64,000 nucleotides of DNA, from contig NC_092326.1 of assembly GCF_036785885.1 (NCBI RefSeq), forward strand, positions 44,182,037 through 44,246,036. The letters run 5' to 3'. Every line of letters starts with the position of its first letter. Within the stretch, counting starts at the first letter, position 1. This DNA is from Coffea arabica (taxonomy: Eukaryota > Streptophyta > Magnoliopsida > Gentianales > Rubiaceae). The translations under genes and the position numbers were made by a program. Below are positions 29,614-43,512 of this stretch, piece after piece. Under the pieces are notes generated by a model. That model ran no database searches, was not told the origin of the DNA, and saw only the letters and a program-made list of their open reading frames with translations.

Positions 29614-30245
29614 TATATTTTAAATATTAAATATCTCCTAAATAATGTAAATAATTATAGGAATTTGAAAAAATTTCAAATTTTCGTCAAATCCCTCATT
29701 TCAAATACTGGCCTAAGGTTTTTGTTAAAAAAAAAAAAAAATCTACCAAGCACTCTGAGTAGGATGAGGGGTTGGAGCGATCATCAGAAGGACTGCTCCT
29801 GAGTTGTTCACGATCAAGATTTGATCAAAAAAAATTGTACGATCCAAATCATTTCTTGTATTTCGTTTTTAACGTGTGTGGGACCTAAAAAAATTTATTC
29901 TAAAGTTACACGTTGTGCAAACAAAGTTACGTAATGTGCAAAATGCATAAGACCGCTAGGAACGGTAATCTCTGTTTGGATGGGGCTGTTTTTCAATAAC
30001 TAATTTTTAAATACAATAAAAATTTTTAAAAGTACTCTAATCTAAAATTTAGTTTAAATTTTTTTAAAATTTAAAAAATATTTCAAAATATATTTTAGAA
30101 ACTCTTCTACTTTTAAATATCTCAAAATATTTTCTGAAAATATCACAAGCCAGCTTCCATGTATGCAGCAAGCGGCATTAGGCGTGGGAGAAGAATGCGT
30201 TGCCTCGTTCCATTGCGCTGCTGACGGACCCAAAAAAAAAAAAAA

Positions 30246-30285
<40 letters not shown>

Positions 30286-30628
30286 AAGTAGTGAAGTGAG
30301 GACCAAAATCGAGAATGAGAATGTGACAGTCGTCGTGTTCGTTCTTGACTTTTGAGGATGATGAGGTGAGATGTTTTTGGTTCTTCTCCACCTGACCGAC
30401 AACCTCTGCAATGGATCAATGCTTCAGGGGAGGCTCTTCTGCTGGATTTCTGCTTGGTTCTCCTGGTTACTAGTTGTCGTACCAGCGTTCCTTACTAGCA
30501 TAGCTTCATCATCAGGGGAGAACAAATGAAAATCCCAGATTGCTATATGCAGGCCTTCCTCCCCTTTTCTAAATAGCTGACAACACACGGTAAGTTGTTC
30601 CAAGCTCGACTGATTTTACTCCTCCTTA
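29614..30628. other. Spacer and BIG upstream region
   Basis: AT-rich to about 30130. A (GA)n microsatellite follows at about 30251-30282, then a more mixed sequence from 30290 that probably holds the BIG promoter and 5' UTR. No gene was recognised; the minus-strand frames here simply read through the GA repeat. Confidence 0.5.
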
Positions 30629-33600
30629 ATGTCAACTTCTTCAGCGATACCGCAAACTCAAACCCTGGGTGGCCCTTCCCGCTGTGGCCGCGTGCTGGGC
30701 CCCTCCTTGGACAAGATCATCAAGAACGTCGCCTGGCGGAAACACTCCCAGCTGGTCTCCGCTTGCAAATCCGCTCTCGACAAGCTCGAATCCCTCTCCG
30801 ATTCGTCCTCTGATCCCGCTTCCTGCACCCCTCTCTACGGCATTTCTTCCCCCCAAGACGCCGATTTCGTCCTCAAACCCCTCATTTTGGCCCTCGACTC
30901 TGGGGCCCCCAAGGTTGTCGAGCCCGCACTCGACTGCGTTTCCAGGCTGTTTTCCTCTGGATTCATCCGCTGCGAGATCGCCACCACCGATGACGCCGCT
31001 GCCACCTCCCTCATCTTCCGCCTCATTGATTCCGCCTGCAAGTGCACTTCTCTTGGCGACGAGGCCGTCGAGCTCGCCGTGCTCAGGCTTCTCCTTTCCG
31101 CTGTCCGCTCCCCCTGCGTCCTCATCAGGGGCAATTGCCTTGTGCACATCGTCAGATCCTGCTACAATGTGTATTTGGGCGGCTTCAACGGCACCAATCA
31201 GATCTGTGCCAAGTCTGTTCTTGCTCAGATGATGGTCATTATTTTCTCCAGGGTCGAGCACAATTCTGCGATCCTCCCCTCTTTTAGGACGGTTTCTGTA
31301 GCCCAACTCTTGGAGTTCACCGATCGCAATTTGAATGAAGGGAGCTCCATCCAGTTTGCTCAGAATTTCATTGCTGACGTTGTGGAAGCTAAAGAAGTTC
31401 TTCCTCCGCCTCCCATGCTACATGGAATTCCGTCCCCTGTAGAGAAGAAATCTGAATTTGAGTCTGAGTCTGAATCTGCCAGTGGGCAGCAACCGGATTA
31501 TGATTTTAATGGTTACAGTAAGATCACGGAGGACGGATTTATGCTTTACAAGAACATTTGCAAACTATCCATGAAGTACTCATCACAGGAGCATCAGGAT
31601 GATCAAATTCTTTTGAGGGGCAAAATATTATCGTTGGAGCTCCTAAAAGTCATCATGGACAATGCTGGTCCTGTTTGGCGCACAAATGAGAGGTAAGTAT
31701 CCTTGCCTATTTACCATGATGCCTTTCTTACAAGTCTCTGTCCCTTTATGCACACACATTCTTGCTTTTAAGTATTCCCTTGGAATTCTTTATTATTATT
31801 ATTATTCGAATCTCACTCTTTAGATTTCAATTAGGTTTTCCTCAATGATCCACATCCCTTCGTTGTACTTCCAACCTTAAGTTGCTTGAAAGCATCTTGA
31901 GTTTTTTTTTTGTCCAATAATATACTGGTCATGGGGTAAGAGATCTAGTGCAGGGTGCCAAAGGCAAAAGGGTTAACGTTTATGGGCCACTTAGTATGTG
32001 CTACCGTTTATTGCTACACAGAAGAGAACTTTTTGAGATTATATTTTCCCGGAATGGCTTTATGGTTTTAAAAATTCAACATAAAGTTTCGGAAATTTGG
32101 TAACCTTTTGAGATTATTTTTTGGCCGTTCAAAGATCAAATTGCATCCTTTCTCCTGTCCAAAATTGTTCCTTCATTCCATGTGTGTTATTTATGAAGTA
32201 TCATTACAATGGGCAGAAGTTATGTTTTCTAAAGATAATAGTAAACTATAGAATGAAGAATGCTATTGTCTTATACTTGTGGCTGAGTCATGTGGTCTAT
32301 CTTAATTTGGAATGCATAATGGAGTTTGGTGTTGTTTATAAGACTTAATAAGCTTAAACGCAGCAAATATAGGTAAAGAAAAGTAAGAAATAGACTTTGA
32401 CTTTTTTCATATCCTAGCTGGGGATAGGTTAACTTGAGCTGCTTGTGAGCAGTTTGGCTGTGGTCAACTTAGGCCTAGCTGTAGTGGTTCTCAAGCAACT
32501 CAATTTTAGCTGTTGGTTGATGAGTTTGTGTTCCTTTGTATGTATAGGTATCAACGTGAGTTGTAGGCCTTATGGCCAAAATTTTTAAACCTATCAAGTG
32601 CCCTAATTTTGGAAAATCCATTTTACACTGTATTAATCTTAGGTCAAGTAGCAAGCAAGTGAAAAAAGAAGAAAAGCAATAGAATTAACTTTTCATTAAT
32701 TGGTAGTACCGTTCCTCTCTCTCTGTCTGTGTGTCTGTCTTGCTGCTGCTTTTCCATTGGGAGAAACAGGTTTTTGTTTGTTACGTATTTATTTTTACAG
32801 CTACTAAAATCCTATTGCTGCAGCTTTTCTTATGGTATGCAACATCTCAAAATCACAATACTGCATATGAGATTCAAAAATAATGTGGATGGATTTGATC
32901 TAATGATTTCAGGGTTTAGGTAAATTGGTTGAACAATGCCATCTTTTGGTTTTCCTTTTGGAGGAGTTATGGAAGCTTTTGTTTTTAGGTGGATAATTGA
33001 TTTGGGTGATAATCTTTCTTTGATGATAATATCAAGTTTGAGTTTGGCTTGATTATACTCGAGTTCATACTGAGTGCTCCATATTGGATATTTGCATTAA
33101 ACTCGAGCACCATTTGTGAAAACTTGATCTAGCTCACATCATTCAAGTGTGTGCATTTTTGAGCGATTTTGAGCTCAATATTGCAAACTCGACCATGCTC
33201 AATTCATCCCAATTCCATAATACCTGTTAATTTTTTGGCATTTCTTCATTTGATTGTTTCAGTACATTTTTGAGTTTGATGTTCTCTTGGAAAAGCTAAC
33301 ACGTTCCTTTTCCTTTTACTTTAATTGCAGATTCCTCAATGCTATAAAGCAATATTTATGCTTATCACTGTTGAAGAACAGTGCTTTATCAGTTATGACT
33401 ATATTCCAACTTCTTTGTTCTATATTTCAGAGTTTACTGTCAAAATTTAGATCAGGGTTAAAATCAGAAATTGGAATTTTTTTTCCCATGTTCATCCTTC
33501 GTGTGCTGGAGAATGTACTTCAACCCAGTTTCTTGCAAAAGATGACCATCCTGAGTTTGCTGGAGAGGATTTCTCAGGATTCGCAGCTTATTGTTGATAT

Positions 33601-36600
33601 CTTTGTCAATTATGATTGTGATGTGGATGCCCCAAATATTTTTGAAAGGTACAAAGCATGTCTGTTTGAATTGGAAGTTTCTTCCTTTTATTCTTTTCCC
33701 GGATTTCAATTAATGGTTCGGTCATCATAGGGTCTGATGATGTCCTGTGGAGTATTTATCTTCCAATTCAATGATGTTTTTGGGTAGTAACATCACTGGG
33801 TGTGTTCGGGTAGCCAAGTTTTCCCAAATATTATTTATCTTGCATCATAAACATATTTTCCAATCACCTTTTTGTATTCTCAATTACCTTTTTACCTCAT
33901 ATATATCACATCATAAAAGTTTTACAGTAATTATTCCAAATAGTAATTCAAATAATGCTCTATTATGTGTTTTTTTTTTGTTTTAAATTTTATCTGCAAT
34001 ATTGTGTGTAGTGTGGTGAATCATTGGAAACACTTCCATGAGTTTATTTCTGGTTCTTTTACTTCATTTCTACCGATATTTTTTCCTCGGGAGTGGTTGG
34101 GTGGGGAAGGGATGGTAACAAGGTTATGTTAAATGACCAGTGTCCTAGGGCAGCTATAGCTGAGTTAGTTCAATGTGGTTACTCTACTTACTGCAGGCCA
34201 AGTGGGCCAAGTGCTAGTTCAATCTTTCATCAAATTGGTGCTTTACCGAATTTTTTTTTGAATGTGGTTGAAATTCCACTTGGAAAATTTTTATTAATGG
34301 AATTTATAAGTCCTATAATTGAAGCTTTGGATGTCGGAAGGAAACTTTTAGCTTAATGTTCTGAAAATTTGGATCATCTCATTACGAGGACCACATTCCA
34401 CTATATTGTCATCGGCTCAATTAACCATTTTTAGGTGCTTATTGGTGCATATTATTGTGGTCAGTAATCTGGTAGATGGATTTTTGAATTAAATAGTCAA
34501 AAAGAGAGTGAAAGATAAAGATTTAATGGGCCATCTTCATCTATCTAAAAGATGATACAAAGTTAGGAAACTAGAACTAGTTAGAAAGCCTAAGAGATGC
34601 CAGTCAAGCCTTAGAAGAGTCAGTTTTCTGCACCTTCCATTGTGATTGCAAACTTTTACAAACCACCACCAAAGCTCGATCACTTTTTGTTACTTGACCA
34701 TGCAGCATCCCTATCAATACACTAGAACTTTGCAAGCGTCCTGTAGTCTTTCTTACTGGCCGACGTCCATTGAGAGCACTGAAGGTGCTCAATGACCAGC
34801 TGGCAATGAAGTTTTGTGGGTTGATGGTAGTTGTTGGTGGGAATTACATTCATGAGTATTAATGGGTTTATTTTTGCTAGGCCTTCTAAATTTTAGCCTA
34901 TAGCTTAAAGCTAGCCCTTTTTAGCTAGTGGCAGATTCAGTAGCACTAAGAGGATGATGGTTTTCTTTTTTAATTAATAGGTGCACATGACTATGGAACT
35001 CTAGGATTCTCAATATTGAGGAACTTAAAATCTTCAATGGTGGACTAAGGTTGGGGATCTGGGAAGTAGTAAGGTCTTGGATGGATTTGGTCAATTTTAT
35101 TTCATTATTTCTTGGTCTTTTAGTGAATCTATTATTTAGACATCCAAATCCTCCATGGTCTTGGATGGATTTATTTCTTTCACTCCGGGGGGCTGAAAGA
35201 CTGGTGGGTACGGTAAGTAGGTCTCCTTGAGCTAAATGGAGTAGCTGAAGGATTTGGATGTCTGGCAGATTGCTTCTTTATTTATAATGTGAATGGTTGT
35301 TTATTGTCTATTCTTTGTTTAGACATTTGTGGTTGTTTATTGTCTATTCTTTGTTTAGGCATTTTTTTTTTGGGGGAAGGGGGGGGGGGAGGAATGGGGT
35401 GGGAAGAAAAAGGAGTGAAAAAACTGGGGTGTTAAACTCGGACATTTGGAGTTAAGGCAAACAATGAGTTGGCTTGAAGAATCAAACTGTAAGAACATGT
35501 CTTCCTATGCTAGCAACAATCTCCTTTCTGTGTGCTATTGCTCTCTGATTGTTTTCTTATTTTGTTCTGGTTTAAACACTTTTAATTCCATCAGATACTT
35601 GCAGGACTGTTAATGGCCTTCTAAAAACGGCACTAGGTCCACCTCCTGGTTCTACTACCACTTTGTCTCCAGTTCAAGATATTACATTTCGTCTTGAATC
35701 TGTAAAATGCTTGGTCAGAATAATCAAGTCAATGGGATTATGGATGGATCAGCAGCTAAAAGTAGGAGAATTAAATTCATCGATGTCTGAGAATGAAATT
35801 TTGAGCGAGAATTCTGTGACTGTTAGTGAAGAAGTAAATCTTGCTGACAGTGAGCTTCATTCTGAAGTAAATTCTGAATTCTCTGATGCTGCTACCCTGG
35901 AGCAGCGTCGAGCTTATAAGCTAGAGATTCAGGTTAGCTAATGTTTTACTTAGGATGCAATGGTGTAATTTTTCGCACAAGACTATAACTGCATTACAGT
36001 AAGGGCTTGTCATGACTTTCAACCTTATAATTCCTCAATATCTTTCAGTTTCCTCTATCTTTATGATGTTTAATTCCTGTCTTGACCATTTGAGTCAATT
36101 AAATGCAGAAAGGTGTTTCACTGTTCAATAGAAAACCTTCCAAGGGGATTGAATTCTTATTAAGCACAAAAAAGGTTGGCAGTTCTCCAGAAGCAGTGGC
36201 TTCTTTCTTGAAGAATACTTCTGGACTAAATGAAACTATGATTGGTGACTATTTGGGTGAAAGAGAGGATTTTCCGCTAAAAGTCATGCATGCATATGTA
36301 GATTCCTTTGACTTGGAAGGAATGGATTTTGGTGAAGCTATCAGATTTTTCTTAAGAGGATTTCGGTTACCTGGTGAAGCACAGAAGATTGACCGCATCA
36401 TGGAAAAATTTGCTGAACGCTATTGTAAATGCAGCCCCAATTCATTTACCAGTGCAGATACAGCTTATGTTCTTGCTTATTCTGTCATAATGCTTAATAC
36501 TGATGCCCACAATACCACGGTAAAAGATAAGGTGAGCTTGCTAAATCAGCTATTGTTCCACTTGTAATGTGATTATGTAAATACCTTTCTATAGAATAGG

Positions 36601-39600
36601 AAAAAGAATAGCGAGTGAGCATTGGTATGGTAAAGGCAAAAACATCTAAAACTGTCTTTTTCTTTTTTGCTTTTTAATCTTTACCTTACTCTATCCAAAA
36701 CTGTACGCAAGCCTAAATATCCTGATTTTAAGGAATACAACGATATACAGAAATTAGAAGAGAGCAAAAAGTTGAACGTTGCAACAAAGAATGTAACCTC
36801 GGGTTTAATTTTTCTCCATAACTCTTTTAAAGGTTTTAACTTGGATTCTTTTTCAATTAAGTCTGATAAATCTACAGTAAATATTAAGTTGGCTGGGTTG
36901 TGATTGCTGCCTAAGGGTCAATGTTTGAAATTGCAGACGAGTTTTCTGGTTGTAAAATGTAAAACGTTCAAAGAAAGATAATAGGATATTTGTTTGACCT
37001 TACATATTCTGAATGTCATCAGTCTGGTGGCAAACCTTGTACCTATAGCTTGAAACTTGTATCGCACCCATCAATGATGAGTTCGATTCTTTTGATCTTA
37101 TTCTACTGTACAAAGACTTGCAGCTTACCCTACCCTTATTTTATCAATTTTGTCCTTGGTAAGTCACAAATTGACCATATCCATTTGCTCCCAAAAATAA
37201 AATCCCATACAGATCTGGGATACCTGACGAAGAAGTCAAGAATATCATGACAAGGATGAAAATGGAGGGCTTGAGAATTGCATGTACTTTAGTCTTGATA
37301 TGGAAAATATCCAGAAAAGAGAAAAAGAGATTAGGACTTCTTTAGATATTACCTTTGTGGAGCTTGTTGGTTTACTGGGCGGATTGGACAGACCCGTCCT
37401 TTACTTTTCACTTGAAAATTAAAAAAGAGATTAGAAGTGATTGTTGTATGCTATGGCTTCCAGTTTGTAATTAACTCTAACCTATGAAGAGTTAAAAAAG
37501 TGTTGAGTGCTTGACTTCAGAAACCTTATTGGTTCACAAAATAAGTCAGTGGTTTACTTGTTATCTATTCAACAAATCCTACCCCCTTTTTCTTTACTTG
37601 TTCATCATTCTTCAAAATTTGGACTGACAATTCATTCTTAAAACATGCATATGCCCAACATTGCATGTTAAAAATTTATCTTTTGAAATCTCTTTAACGT
37701 GTTATTCCACTTATCTATTAGAAAAGTAAAGCAATTGGAACTCCAACTTGTAGATTGCAAACTTTAACCCTGATTGCATGCTACCATTTTGTATAACATC
37801 TGAAGTGAAGTAATTTAACATGGATTTTCTGACATTCAAGGAGTGAACTTTCCAAGTCTCTCTCTCTCTCTCTCTCTCTCTTAACCGTGACATAAAATCG
37901 GTTTCTCTTTAGTACTAATAACCATTTTGCATCTCATTTGTTTGTGAAGATGACAAAGGCTGATTTCATCCGGAATAACCGAGGGATCGATGGTGGAAAG
38001 GATTTACCGGAAGAATATTTGGGCAAGCTGTATGATCAAATTGTAAAGAATGAGATCAAGATGAATGCAGATTCTTCTGTGCCACAAAGCAAACAGGGGA
38101 ATGGCCTGAATAGACTGCTAGGATTAGAAAGCATTCTAAATCTAGTTTGGAAGCAGACTGAAGAAAAACCAATGGGTGCAAATGGATATCTTATAAGGCA
38201 CATCCAAGAGCAGTTCAAGGCAAAATCTGGAAAATCAGAGTAAGAAAACATTCTATATGCTTGCATGTGCATATATTTTTAAAAATTCATATTGGATGAT
38301 GCTGATCAGTGGGAGAAGGGAGTAGAGGGAGGCAAATGAGTTGTTTACGATTGGGGTATTTTAAGTTGGGATATCTTTTGAACTATAGCTTATAGTAGAC
38401 TTTATTAACTTTATTTTTTTTTGTCAAATATTTCTGTTGTTCCTGAAAATGTTTGGAATTGGTTTATTGGTTGACACTTGGAGATTCTGTTTGCATAATT
38501 TTGCTACAGATTTGTTTTCTAGGTGATTAAAGTTCAGCATTTTGAAAATGTTTTTTTTTTCCCAATTGCAGGTCCACATATTACGCTGTTTCAGATCCAG
38601 CAATATTAAGGTTTATGGTTGAAGTATGTTGGGGTCCAATGATTGCTGCATTCAGTGTAACTCTAGACCAGAGTGATGACAAGGAAGCGACTTCTCAATG
38701 CTTGCTGGGCTTCCGACATGCTGTGCATGTCACTGCTGTAATGGGTATGCAAACCCAAAGAGATGCTTTTGTTACCACTGTGGCTAAGTTTACTTACCTT
38801 CACTGCGCCGCAGATATGAAGCAAAAGAATGTTGATGCTGTTAAGGTAATTTTCCTTTGACTTCTGTCTGCGTTGCTAACTGGCCTAATGCACTTTAAGG
38901 GCAGATTTGTTTTCTCAAGTGTGGTTAATATCTTCTATCCTAGCTACTCAGAAATGATCACCTGGGAGCGATATATATTCTTAACATGATCATTCATAGA
39001 GAGAGGCTTTTCCATTCCTCCTTGTGATTGACTTGCAAGATAACTTATCCACAAATGTGAATTTCGCATATTACTCTTGCAGGCAATAGTATCAATTGCC
39101 ATTGAAGATGGTAATTATCTTCAAGAATCTTGGGAGCATATCTTAACATGCCTATCTCGTTTTGAGCACTTGCAGCTCTTGGGGGAAGGCGCACCTTCTG
39201 ATGCCTCATTTTTAACTACAGCAAATGCTGAAACTGATGAAAAGGCATTGAAGTCTGCAGGTTTTCCATCTCTGAAGAAAAAAGGCAATCTCCAGAACCC
39301 TGCTGTGGTAGCTGTTGTTCGTGGGGGTTCCTATGACAGTACCAGTTTAGTAGCCAATTCGCCAGGGTTGGTAACCTCGGAACAGATCAATAACTTCATT
39401 GCCAACTTGAATCTGCTTGATCAGATTGGGAATTTTGAGTTAAACCATATTTTTGCTCATAGCCAAAGGTTAAATAGTGAGGCTATAGTGGCATTTGTGA
39501 GGGCACTTTGCAAAGTTTCCATGTCAGAGTTGCAATCTCCAACAGATCCTCGTGTATTCAGTCTTACTAAAATTGTTGAAGTTGCGTAAGAACCTATACT

Positions 39601-42600
39601 CTACATTATCCTTTAGTGCCAAAATTTTCACAGGAGCATCACATGATGCAAGAGCAATGTAAAAGTCTTCCTTTTTTGAATTAAAGAATGAATAATTTGG
39701 GCATCCCATTTGTTTATTTTGCAGGCACTATAACATGAATCGGATCAGACTAGTCTGGTCTCGCATTTGGACTGTTCTGTCTGATTTTTTTGTATCAGTT
39801 GGTTTGTCTGAAAATCTCTCTGTTGCAATATTCGTCATGGACTCGTTGCGACAGCTTTCAATGAAATTTTTGGAGCGAGAGGAACTGGCAAATTATAATT
39901 TCCAGAATGAATTTTTGAAACCATTTGTGATTGTCATGCAGAGGAGCAGCTCTGCAGAAATTAGGGAGTTGATAGTTCGGTGTATTTCACAGATGGTACT
40001 CAGCCGTGTCAGTAATGTCAAATCTGGTTGGAAAAGCGTTTTTATGGTAAGTTTGGCCATCAAATGAATCAAAATCTTATTGTTAATGCACAGAAGGCTG
40101 GAAATTCAAGACATGTAGCTCATTGAAGTGAATGTATATGATTCTAAAGTTGAAATCTCCTTATGTCTAGGAAGCTCGCTTTCCTGAAATTTGTGGATAG
40201 GTATATACATAATATTTTGGATTGTTTATCAAGAAATATTTTAACCATGCATCAGATACAGTTAGCTGTCAACTGAGTATCTGATGTTTGACTGGAGGAT
40301 AATTAGTTGTCTTATTTGTTTTGCTGCATATTATCCTAAATTTATCTTTCTCCTTTTTGCATTGGCTTTTGAGCAAGCATTCTTTTTGTTGATAACTAGA
40401 ACAGGTATTGGAATTGCAATAATCAGCATCAAACCAGTCTTCTTTGATTTCCTCTTTTTTTTTTTAGCACCTAGTCTTTGACCATTGGGAGGGTATCATT
40501 TCTGGCTTTTATGGGAATTGATATTTTCAATTTTTTGTTAGCTCATTCCAGCATTTTGATGCTGAAGGACCTATAAAGATGTCTGTCTTGCTGATGCCTT
40601 AGTTTCTTGGTGTTCTCCAATGTGTTGTGGTCATGTTCTTGTGTCCTATACTGGAAGTTGTGGCATCTTAACATATCAATATCGAACAATACTTAGTTAA
40701 AATGTGTACTTCTGAGCATCTGCCTACTGCTAAAGTATTTGTAAAGTTGCTCCTATGACCCTCTGAAATGTCCTCTCTCATGTGAATGCTTATGTTTTTT
40801 GCAGGTTTTTACTACTGCTGCAGCTGATGAAAGAAAAAATATAGTCTTGCTGGCCTTTGAAACCATGGAAAAGATTGTTCGAGAATATTTTTCGTACATA
40901 ACTGAGACTGAGACTCTGACTTTTACTGATTGTGTTAAATGCCTCATCACCTTCACAAACAGTAGATTTAACAGTGATGTTAGCCTCAATGCCATTGCTT
41001 TTCTCCGATTTTGTGCTGTCAAACTAGCAGATGGAGGACTTGTTTGCAATGATGAAAGGACAGAAGATGCTTCATCCATGGTAGTTAGAGATGATAATGA
41101 TTCAGTTGGACGTATATTCACAGATAAAGATGATCACGCATTTTTCTGGCTTCCTTTGCTATCAGGTGTTTTTTCCCCCTTCTTAGTTCCAAGAATGAGT
41201 GATTTTTTATTTGTGGTGTCCTCAGATTAAGTCTACGATTTACCTATTCTTGTTAATGATATCTTAAAAGATATACTTTTGTTGTGGTATCCTGCCTCTT
41301 AAAAATTCTAACTTTTTCCTGCTTATTGATGAATTGTCAGGTTTATCAGAACTGACTTCAGATCCTAGATCTGCTATCAGGAAAAGTGCACTGGAAGTTC
41401 TCTTCAATATTCTGAAAGACCATGGGAGTCTCTTTTCACCAGTATTTTGGCTAAGTCTTTTCACTTCTGTTATATTTCCAATATTTAGTTCCCAACATGA
41501 TAAGCAAAAAACACGCTTGAAAGATGACAAGTCTTCTCCTAGTTCTAAATCCTTACTACTTGATGGAAGCACATGGGACACAGAAACTTCTGCATTGGCA
41601 GCTGAATATCTGGTAGACCTTTTTGTCAGTTTCTTTGATGTCGTCAGGTCAGAATTGAAGAGTGTAGTATCAATACTGGCTGCATTTATTATGAGTCCTG
41701 TCCAAGGGCCTGCAAGAACCGGTGTTGCTACATTGAGACGGTTGGTCAGTGAATTAAGAGCCAGACTTACAGAAGAAGAGTGGCGAGATGTCCTTTTGGC
41801 TTTGAAAGAGGCTGCTTCTTCCAGTCTTCCTGGATTTCTAAAATTGCTTAGTACCATGGACAGCATAAAGGTCCCTGATCTGGCTGAAGACTATGCTGAC
41901 ATGGAAACATCATCTAGCCTTGGCTTGATAAATGATGAGTCTGAAGATGACAATCTGCAAACCTCAACATATGTTGTTTCTAGGATAAAGAGTCATATAA
42001 CTGCACAGTTGCTCATCATACAGGTTCTCTCTCTTTCTCTCTCTGCATGAGTGGTGCAGGTTCATTCATTAATTCCTTTTCATAAAACATAATTTTCCTA
42101 TACCCAAGGTGATTGAATATCCAATGGGGGAAAAAAAAACTGTAGCCAAAAGGATCCTTCTCACTCCTTCCTATAGTCAGATTGCATGTTTTGGAGATGC
42201 CTAGACTAGTTTACTTTGGAAATTAGATTTCTTTCATCTCTTTCACTGCCTTTTTTCTCCTTTCATTATTTAATGCGTTTCTTCTTGTGTCTTGGCCAAA
42301 TCTGACTATTTTTACTCGTCGTATTATTCTTTCAAGTTTACTTAGGGTCTGGATTCCAGTTATTTTGTTCTTTATGTGAATGTAAAGCATGCATTCTGAT
42401 TCTCTGTGCATGTTTCTGGAGTTAGGTGAGGGTGTGTTGTTTTTTTTCTTTTGCTCTTTCATGAGATGTCAAGCTGCAGCTGAAAATGTTGTTGGCTGGG
42501 CAATCCTTGACTCTTGCTACAGGATGCCAGCCTATTTTCTTTTTGCCCCTTGTGATAAGTTTGATCTTTGGCAGTTGGGATTATTCTCTTCCATCTTTAG

Positions 42601-43378
42601 CTAGCTTTTGACATATCAGATGAAGTTAACCAATTGGTTATTCAGGGGACTTATGCTTAGACATTATAAGTAACCACTTCTTTCTTCATAATAATACTTG
42701 CGTGCTTGTTACATTGATGCCAATCACCGAAGGTTCCCTTATGTGTTCCTTTTGACCCTCCTTCCTCAGGTGGCAAGTGATCTCTATAAGTTGCATTCAC
42801 AACCTTTATCTGCTGATTCCATGATCATTCTCGTTGAAGTATTTTCTTCCGTTGCAACTCATGCCCATCAACTGAACTCCAACAAAGTCCTGCAGCTTAA
42901 GCTGCAGAGAGTGTGTTGTATCCTTGAGGTCTCAGATCCACCCATGGTTCACTTTGAGAATGAGTCCTACCAGAATTACCTAAATTTTTTGTCTGATTTG
43001 CTTGCCTGTAATCCATCTTTGTATGGAGAAAAAAACATGGAACAGCAACTTCTGGCTGTATGTGAGAAAATTCTACAGATATATTTGGAGTGTGCTGGAG
43101 AATCTGTTCAGAGTAAAGCAGCAAATGCGCCAGTGCATCAGTGGAATCTTCCATTGGGTTCAGCCAAGAAAGAAGAGTTGGCAGCCAGGACTCCGCTAGT
43201 TTTGTCTGTGTTTCGAATTTTAAGTGGTTTGGAACGGGATTGTTTTAGGAAGTACATCCCTCGGTTGTTCCCGATATTGGTAAATTTTGTCCGGAGTGAG
43301 CATAGTTCAGGAGAAGTCCAGAAGGTATTGAGTAGCATTTTTGAGTCATGTATCGGACCATTAATAATAACATGTTGA
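30629..43378 (+). CDS. BIG1: BIG-type SEC7 ARF guanine-nucleotide exchange factor
   Basis: Eleven exons: 30629-31692, 33331-33648, 35605-35932, 36109-36531, 37950-38239, 38572-38845, 39083-39585, 39725-40046, 40805-41165, 41341-42023, 42770-43378. They join in phase to give 1724 residues, normal for BIG1-4. It loads GTP on ARF GTPases at the trans-Golgi network for traffic to the plasma membrane and cell plate. The N-terminal DCB region begins [20 protein letters not shown]. The SEC7 domain spans about 566-755: [12 protein letters not shown], the catalytic glutamate E660 in [11 protein letters not shown], and [11 protein letters not shown] (695-705). The rest is the HDS helical-repeat region found in large ARF-GEFs. 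Met698 is the position linked to brefeldin A sensitivity, and Met predicts sensitivity. Paralogue choice among BIG1-4 rests mainly on the CSLD neighbour. Introns 1, 2 and 4 exceed 1.4 kb and carry repeats. Confidence 0.95.
33040..33215. repeat. Weak CTCGAG-type repeat in BIG intron 1
   Basis: Scattered ACTCGAG, GAGCTC and ACTCGACC words resemble the clusters at 20388 and 63759. It is probably a decayed hAT end lying inside the 1638-bp first intron. Confidence 0.35.
33797..33965. mobile_element. Tourist-like MITE remnant in BIG intron 2
   Basis: It begins near GGGTGTGTTCGGGTAG. It shares an internal block (CATATTTTCCAATCACC, then CTCATATATATCA, then ACAGTAATTATT) with the reverse complement of the MITE at 2894-3040 and with 44570-44745. 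Ends are not clean. Confidence 0.5.
35294..35365. repeat. 36-bp tandem duplication in BIG intron 2
   Basis: Two units starting TGGTTGTTTATTGTCTATTC, at 35294 and 35330, differ at about one or two positions. They lie just before a T-run and G-run, which fits replication slippage. Confidence 0.85.
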
Positions 43379-43512
43379 AATTAGAATACAGAGTACAGCA
43401 GACCTTGGACCTTGTGTAACTGGTCAAGTATTACGGGCAAGTCTACTTGCTGAAAATGGTCGTGGATAAAATTTTGCTAGTGTATGAGGAGGGCTCAGGT
43501 TCAGGTTGATAC

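Noticed and set aside
30641..31306. 221-codon minus-strand frame opposite BIG exon 1
   Set aside because: It is the complement of a GC-rich coding exon and shows no family resemblance.
36667..36903. 78-codon plus-strand frame in BIG intron 4
   Set aside because: It lies in the intron between SEC7 exons, has no recognised motif and no splice signals that would insert it in phase.
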